From contig JAEWFX010000062.1 in assembly GCA_023388605.1 (NCBI GenBank), positions 1-54,205 on the forward strand: a stretch of 54,205 nt of DNA. The letters run 5' to 3'. The stretch is from Bacillota bacterium (lineage in GTDB: Bacteria > Bacillota > Clostridia > Saccharofermentanales > DTU023). The notes beneath the pieces are model-generated. The model was not told the DNA's origin and made no database searches. It saw only the letters and a program-made list of their open reading frames with translations. Position 1 is the first letter of the stretch. Every line of letters begins with the position of its first letter. Shown piece by piece: positions 50,983-54,205 of this stretch. A program made the translations under genes and the position numbers.

Positions 50983-52176
50983 ATGAAGTATACGATCTAT
51001 GGCGGTTCATTTGATCCTTTTCATCTCGGTCATCTACGACTGATTCAAGCAGTGCTGGAGCAGAAATTGACTAAACGGCTCATCGTTATGCCCCTCGGTT
51101 TGGCTCCACACAAAAAGCACGTTCAGTCGATGGCCACATATCGTCTCGAAATGGTCAAGCGAGCTGTTAAAAATCTCAAGAATGTCACGGTAAGTGATTA
51201 CGAGATTAAGCGTCCAGGTAAATATTCATACACTGTCGATACTGTAGAACATTTTCGCGATCTCGCAGGAAAAAGTTCAGCTAAAGTTGAACTTATCTAT
51301 GGTTCAGATGCCCTGTTTTCCATCGAAGATTGGCACCGACCGGCTGAGATTATGGCGAATGCTAAACTTATGATCGCTGTACGTGGTCATGAAAATCGCG
51401 AGGTTTTGGAGAGTCAAAAAGATTATCTAGTAGAGAAATATGGTGCGAAAATCAAGCTGTTCACCATGGAGCCGACCGATATCAGCAGTACGGATCTGCG
51501 GGCAGACCTGCAATCTGGTAAAGACATAAGCAAGTATGTACCTGCCGAAGTCAATAAATTCCTACAAGCTAATCAGCCCTATGCTTATCTAGATGATCTA
51601 GGGAAATTAGCTCTTGAGCAACGTATCAGTCTTGCACGCTTAGAGCAGAAGATAACGCCTTTACTTAGTACTTATCGACTTTTACACACGCTCAATGTCA
51701 TGCATCTAGCTATCCATTTAGCGAGTAAACATAATTATGATTTAATGAAGGCTGCGCTGGCGGGGCTTTTACACGATTGTACTAAAGATATGCCTCTGAA
51801 AGATCAGTTCAAGTACGCCAAGAAGGCTGGCGCTCCTCAAGTGATGAACAAAAATATTGCTCATGGTCCAGCTGGATCCTACTATGCCAAACGTTTTCTG
51901 GGCATTACAGATCCTGAGATTTTAACAGCTATCTACTATCACACCACCAGCCGTGTGTTGATGAGTACTTTAGATCAGATTATATATCTGGCCGATAAAT
52001 GTGAATTGGGACGTCCCTATAAAAATCTAGATAAATTACGTGATTTAGCTGATCGCGATCTCACAGCAGCCATGAAGCTATGTTTTGCAGAAGTGCAACA
52101 AGCTTTTCAGCAGAAAGGTAAAAAATTACATCCTTTGACTGTAGCTGCAATTAAGTCACTAAATAACTTACAATGA
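50983..52176 (+). CDS. NadD-YqeK fusion: nicotinate-nucleotide adenylyltransferase plus HD-domain hydrolase
   Basis: Residues 1-200 are NadD, which makes deamido-NAD from nicotinate mononucleotide and ATP: YGGSFDPFHLGHLRL (ATP-binding), and STDLRADL near the end. Residues about 210-397 are YqeK, an HD-domain protein (HTLNVMHLAIHLA, LLHDCTKDMPL, HGPAGSYYA, IYYHTTSR, IYLADKCE) known as a diadenosine tetraphosphate hydrolase. In many Firmicutes the two genes are neighbours; here they form one chain. It leads nadD/yqeK-rsfS, and NadK upstream completes part of NAD metabolism. GAGGT precedes the ATG. Confidence 0.95.
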   Translation: MKYTIYGGSFDPFHLGHLRLIQAVLEQKLTKRLIVMPLGLAPHKKHVQSMATYRLEMVKRAVKNLKNVTVSDYEIKRPGKYSYTVDTVEHFRDLAGKSSAKVELIYGSDALFSIEDWHRPAEIMANAKLMIAVRGHENREVLESQKDYLVEKYGAKIKLFTMEPTDISSTDLRADLQSGKDISKYVPAEVNKFLQANQPYAYLDDLGKLALEQRISLARLEQKITPLLSTYRLLHTLNVMHLAIHLASKHNYDLMKAALAGLLHDCTKDMPLKDQFKYAKKAGAPQVMNKNIAHGPAGSYYAKRFLGITDPEILTAIYYHTTSRVLMSTLDQIIYLADKCELGRPYKNLDKLRDLADRDLTAAMKLCFAEVQQAFQQKGKKLHPLTVAAIKSLNNLQ

Positions 52177-52190
52177 ACAGAGAGGTGCTT

Positions 52191-52541
52191 ATGGAACATA
52201 GAGAATTGGTTGATATGATTCTGCAGATTTTAGAACAGAAAAAAGCTGATAGGATCGAAGAGATAAGTGTAACTCAGAAAACAACGCTGGCAGATACCTT
52301 CGTCGTATGTAGTGGTAGCTCAACTACACAAGTGCATAGTTTGGCTGATGAATTGCAGTATCAAATTGGACAAAAAGCTGGTATCAAGCCACAGCGTGTA
52401 GAAGGACAAGAATCTAATAAATGGTTATTGCTCGATTATGGAAGCGTCATAGTCCATATCTTCAATCAAGATGAACGTGACTTCTACGATTTAGACAATA
52501 TGTGGCACGATCTACAGATCCAAGAAGATATTGTTAAATAA
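52191..52541 (+). CDS. rsfS: Ribosomal silencing factor RsfS
   Basis: RsfS binds L14 on the 50S subunit and blocks subunit joining in starvation. The 116-residue protein shows the family core: LADTFVVCSGSSTTQVHSLA, and LLDYGSVIVHIFNQDERDFY. The ATG at 52191 follows AGAGGTG; an ATG at 52173 overlapping the nadD/yqeK stop would add six residues. Position after YqeK is conserved in Firmicutes. Confidence 0.96.
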   Translation: MEHRELVDMILQILEQKKADRIEEISVTQKTTLADTFVVCSGSSTTQVHSLADELQYQIGQKAGIKPQRVEGQESNKWLLLDYGSVIVHIFNQDERDFYDLDNMWHDLQIQEDIVK

Positions 52542-52542
52542 A

Positions 52543-53475
52543 ATGTCGCTCAATATCAATTGGTTTCCCGGACATATGGCCAAAGCTCTCCGCCAACTTG
52601 AAGCGGAGAGTAAGAACTGTGATTATGTGATCGAAAATTGCGATGCTAGAATACCTAATTTCAGTCGCAATCCGCTGCTGTGTAAACTAGCTCCACATAA
52701 GCCGCATCTTTTAGTTTTGAGCAAAGAGGATCTGGCAGATCCCCGATATACTGATTACTGGAAGAAACGTTTAGCCTCTGAAAATCTGCATGTCTATGCC
52801 TGCAATACTCATGACCGACAATCTGTGGAAGGTCTCAAACGTCAAGTAATAGCTGACTGCAGTGAATTGATTGAACGTGCAAAAGCACGTGGTAGAAGAG
52901 TTCGCCCCATCAAGGTCATGGTCACAGGCATTCCCAATACAGGCAAATCAACTTTGATCAATGCTCTGACAGGACGATATTCATTAAAAACAGCTAATCG
53001 TCCCGGTGTTACTCGCGGACTCAGTCGTCTAAAAGCAGGGACTGACTTAGAGCTTCTGGACTCACCAGGCACTTTGCCACCTAAATTGGCCACTCTCCAT
53101 GAACAGATTGCTCTTGCTGCAACAGGTGCCATTCGCGATGATATTTTACCTCTTGAGAAGACGGCAGGACTGACACTCTTATGGTTGATGCAAATTTATC
53201 CAGAATTGCTTGAACAACGTTATTCCTTAGGTAGAAGATCCATACCTGCTGAAGAGTCTGCTGCACATGGTTTAGCTCAGGAATTACTTCTTGAATTAGC
53301 ATTGAATCGTCAATTGCTCCTAGCTGGTCAAAAGCCAGATCTCAGGCGAGCCGCTACGGTATTATTCACAGATCTGCGTTCTGCTAAGATCGGTCGAATA
53401 ACTTTAGAGCAGGAAAATCAGATATATCTACCTGGACAAGCCATCGATTTTGATGCCAAAAAGTTGGTGGAATAG
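52543..53475 (+). CDS. rbgA: Ribosome biogenesis GTPase YlqF/RbgA
   Basis: RbgA is a circularly permuted GTPase for late 50S assembly. The 310-residue protein starts with MSLNINWFPGHMAKALRQ, then the G4-like LSKED, G1 TGIPNTGKST (about 131-140), G2 NRPGVTRG, and G3 DSPGT, in the permuted order. A C-terminal helical domain binds the ribosome. The ATG at 52543 gives the expected N-terminus; a TTG at 52531 is also in frame. It is followed by rnhB, as in many Firmicutes. Confidence 0.95.
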   Translation: MSLNINWFPGHMAKALRQLEAESKNCDYVIENCDARIPNFSRNPLLCKLAPHKPHLLVLSKEDLADPRYTDYWKKRLASENLHVYACNTHDRQSVEGLKRQVIADCSELIERAKARGRRVRPIKVMVTGIPNTGKSTLINALTGRYSLKTANRPGVTRGLSRLKAGTDLELLDSPGTLPPKLATLHEQIALAATGAIRDDILPLEKTAGLTLLWLMQIYPELLEQRYSLGRRSIPAEESAAHGLAQELLLELALNRQLLLAGQKPDLRRAATVLFTDLRSAKIGRITLEQENQIYLPGQAIDFDAKKLVE

Positions 53476-53476
53476 C

Positions 53477-54205
53477 ATGACTAAAACTGCGAGCTATCGT
53501 CCGAGATTCACCGATAAGGATCAAGAGCGTTTTCTCCAAATGAATGAATTAGAGAACGAACTGCATATGCGTGGTTATTTGCAGATCGCAGGTGTAGACG
53601 AGGCTGGCAGAGGTCCTTTAGCCGGTCCTGTGGCGTGTGCTGCTTGTATTTTAGATCCTGATCAGCCGATTATAGGTCTCAACGATTCTAAAAAATTATC
53701 ACCTGCCAAGCGTTCCTATCTTTTAAATGAGATTAAGCAGAAAGCCATTGCTTATAGTGTTGTCTTAGTGCCTGCTGCTGAAATCGATCGCCTAAATATC
53801 CTTGAAGCTACTAGACAAGGCATGATAACAGCCATACAGAAATTGAGTATTCAACCAGACTATTTACTGACAGATGCAATGAATTTTTCAGACAATAGTC
53901 TGCCAGCTTATCAAGCTTTGATCGGCGGTGACGCAAAAGTTAATTGCATAGCTGCAGCGTCAATCATCGCCAAAGAAACTCGCGATCGCTACATGATGGA
54001 GTTGGATGAACGTTTTCCAGGTTATAAATTCAGTAAGCACAAGGGTTATGGTACGCGTGAACATTATCAGGCCATAGAGGAATTGGGTATCTGTGAGGAA
54101 CATCGCCTAACTTTTCTCAAGAAATTAGCTTTGTCAGAATCTAATCTGAAAAATGTCGGTTCGCATGCCGAAGATAAAGTTGTCGAACATCTAATATCTC
54201 AAGGT
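53477..54205 (+). CDS. rnhB: Ribonuclease HII, probably fused to a YraN-like domain; cut by the window end
   Basis: The reading frame from ATG at 53477 stays open to the last base of the window (243 codons). RNase HII removes ribonucleotides from DNA and cleaves RNA primers. It has the catalytic GVDEAGRGPLAGPVA (about 37-51), LNDSKKLS, and KHKGYGT and EEHRLTF near the end of the domain (about 190-217). After it the chain continues with VGSHAEDKVVEHLISQG, which looks like the start of YraN (UPF0102), a neighbour in many Firmicutes. The rest is outside the window. Confidence 0.9.
   Translation, partial: MTKTASYRPRFTDKDQERFLQMNELENELHMRGYLQIAGVDEAGRGPLAGPVACAACILDPDQPIIGLNDSKKLSPAKRSYLLNEIKQKAIAYSVVLVPAAEIDRLNILEATRQGMITAIQKLSIQPDYLLTDAMNFSDNSLPAYQALIGGDAKVNCIAAASIIAKETRDRYMMELDERFPGYKFSKHKGYGTREHYQAIEELGICEEHRLTFLKKLALSESNLKNVGSHAEDKVVEHLISQG

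Noticed and set aside
1..54205. Mobile element, prophage, CRISPR or defence island
   Set aside because: No transposase, integrase, repeat array, tRNA-linked att site or defence gene was found; all genes fit conserved Firmicutes housekeeping neighbourhoods.

Overview
The window reads as a housekeeping segment of a low-to-moderate GC Firmicutes chromosome, most likely an anaerobic Clostridia-type organism. Pointers are a PolC-type replicase, an IspH-S1 fusion, Asp23/AmaP/DUF2273 genes next to nusB, an FHA-FtsW gene next to a transpeptidase, and the MEP isoprenoid route. Neither spoIVB nor spo0A follows recN, which hints at a non-sporulating lineage. The species cannot be named from sequence alone. 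Genes are tightly packed, mostly on the + strand, and often overlap by 1 to 16 bases. There are no rRNA or tRNA genes, no CRISPR array, and no insertion sequence or phage. The longest gap between genes is about 215 bases, upstream of efp.

Layout: 1-3146 holds an E2-like acyltransferase homologue, a site-2 protease and scpA-scpB. 3157-6579 is a self-contained transcription unit (promoter to terminator) for a biotin-dependent enzyme with carboxyltransferase, biotin carrier and OadA/5S-type subunits. 6585-10538 is cmk-plsC-ispH/rpsA. 10540-12137 is rpsB-tsf. 12153-35130 is one run of 17 genes without a visible internal terminator: pyrH-frr-uppS-cdsA-dxr-rseP-ispG-polC-priA-def-fmt-rsmB-rlmN-FHA/ftsW-pbp-small membrane ORF-polA. 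A two-way terminator separates it from a convergent yitT-like gene. Overlapping divergent promoters then serve yitT and rsmA-dut. tsaD lies on the minus strand, back to back with an alpha/beta-hydrolase-like membrane protein. 40001-54205 is efp-asp23-amaP-DUF2273-nusB-xseA-xseB-ispA-dxs-nadK-recN-membrane protein-prfB-nadD/yqeK-rsfS-rbgA-rnhB, the last cut by the window edge.

The genes cover translation, chromosome segregation and replication, cell-wall synthesis, membrane lipid supply and isoprenoids. Dxs, Dxr, IspG, IspH, IspA and UppS together cover much of the route from pyruvate to undecaprenyl diphosphate.

The most interesting points are: (1) PolC keeps a region at the place of its proofreading exonuclease but seems to have lost the catalytic acidic residues, and PolA is exonuclease-degenerate too; (2) an FHA-FtsW fusion with a degraded phosphothreonine pocket sits where Stp/PrkC signalling genes are often found; (3) a divergent transcarboxylase-like cluster lacks a membrane pump subunit; (4) several enzymes have key residues replaced (E2 His to Glu, hydrolase Ser to Gly) or carry insertions (dUTPase, peptide deformylase); (5) there are gene fusions, NadD-YqeK and a probable RNase HII-YraN. 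I saw no wholly new defence or mobile system.
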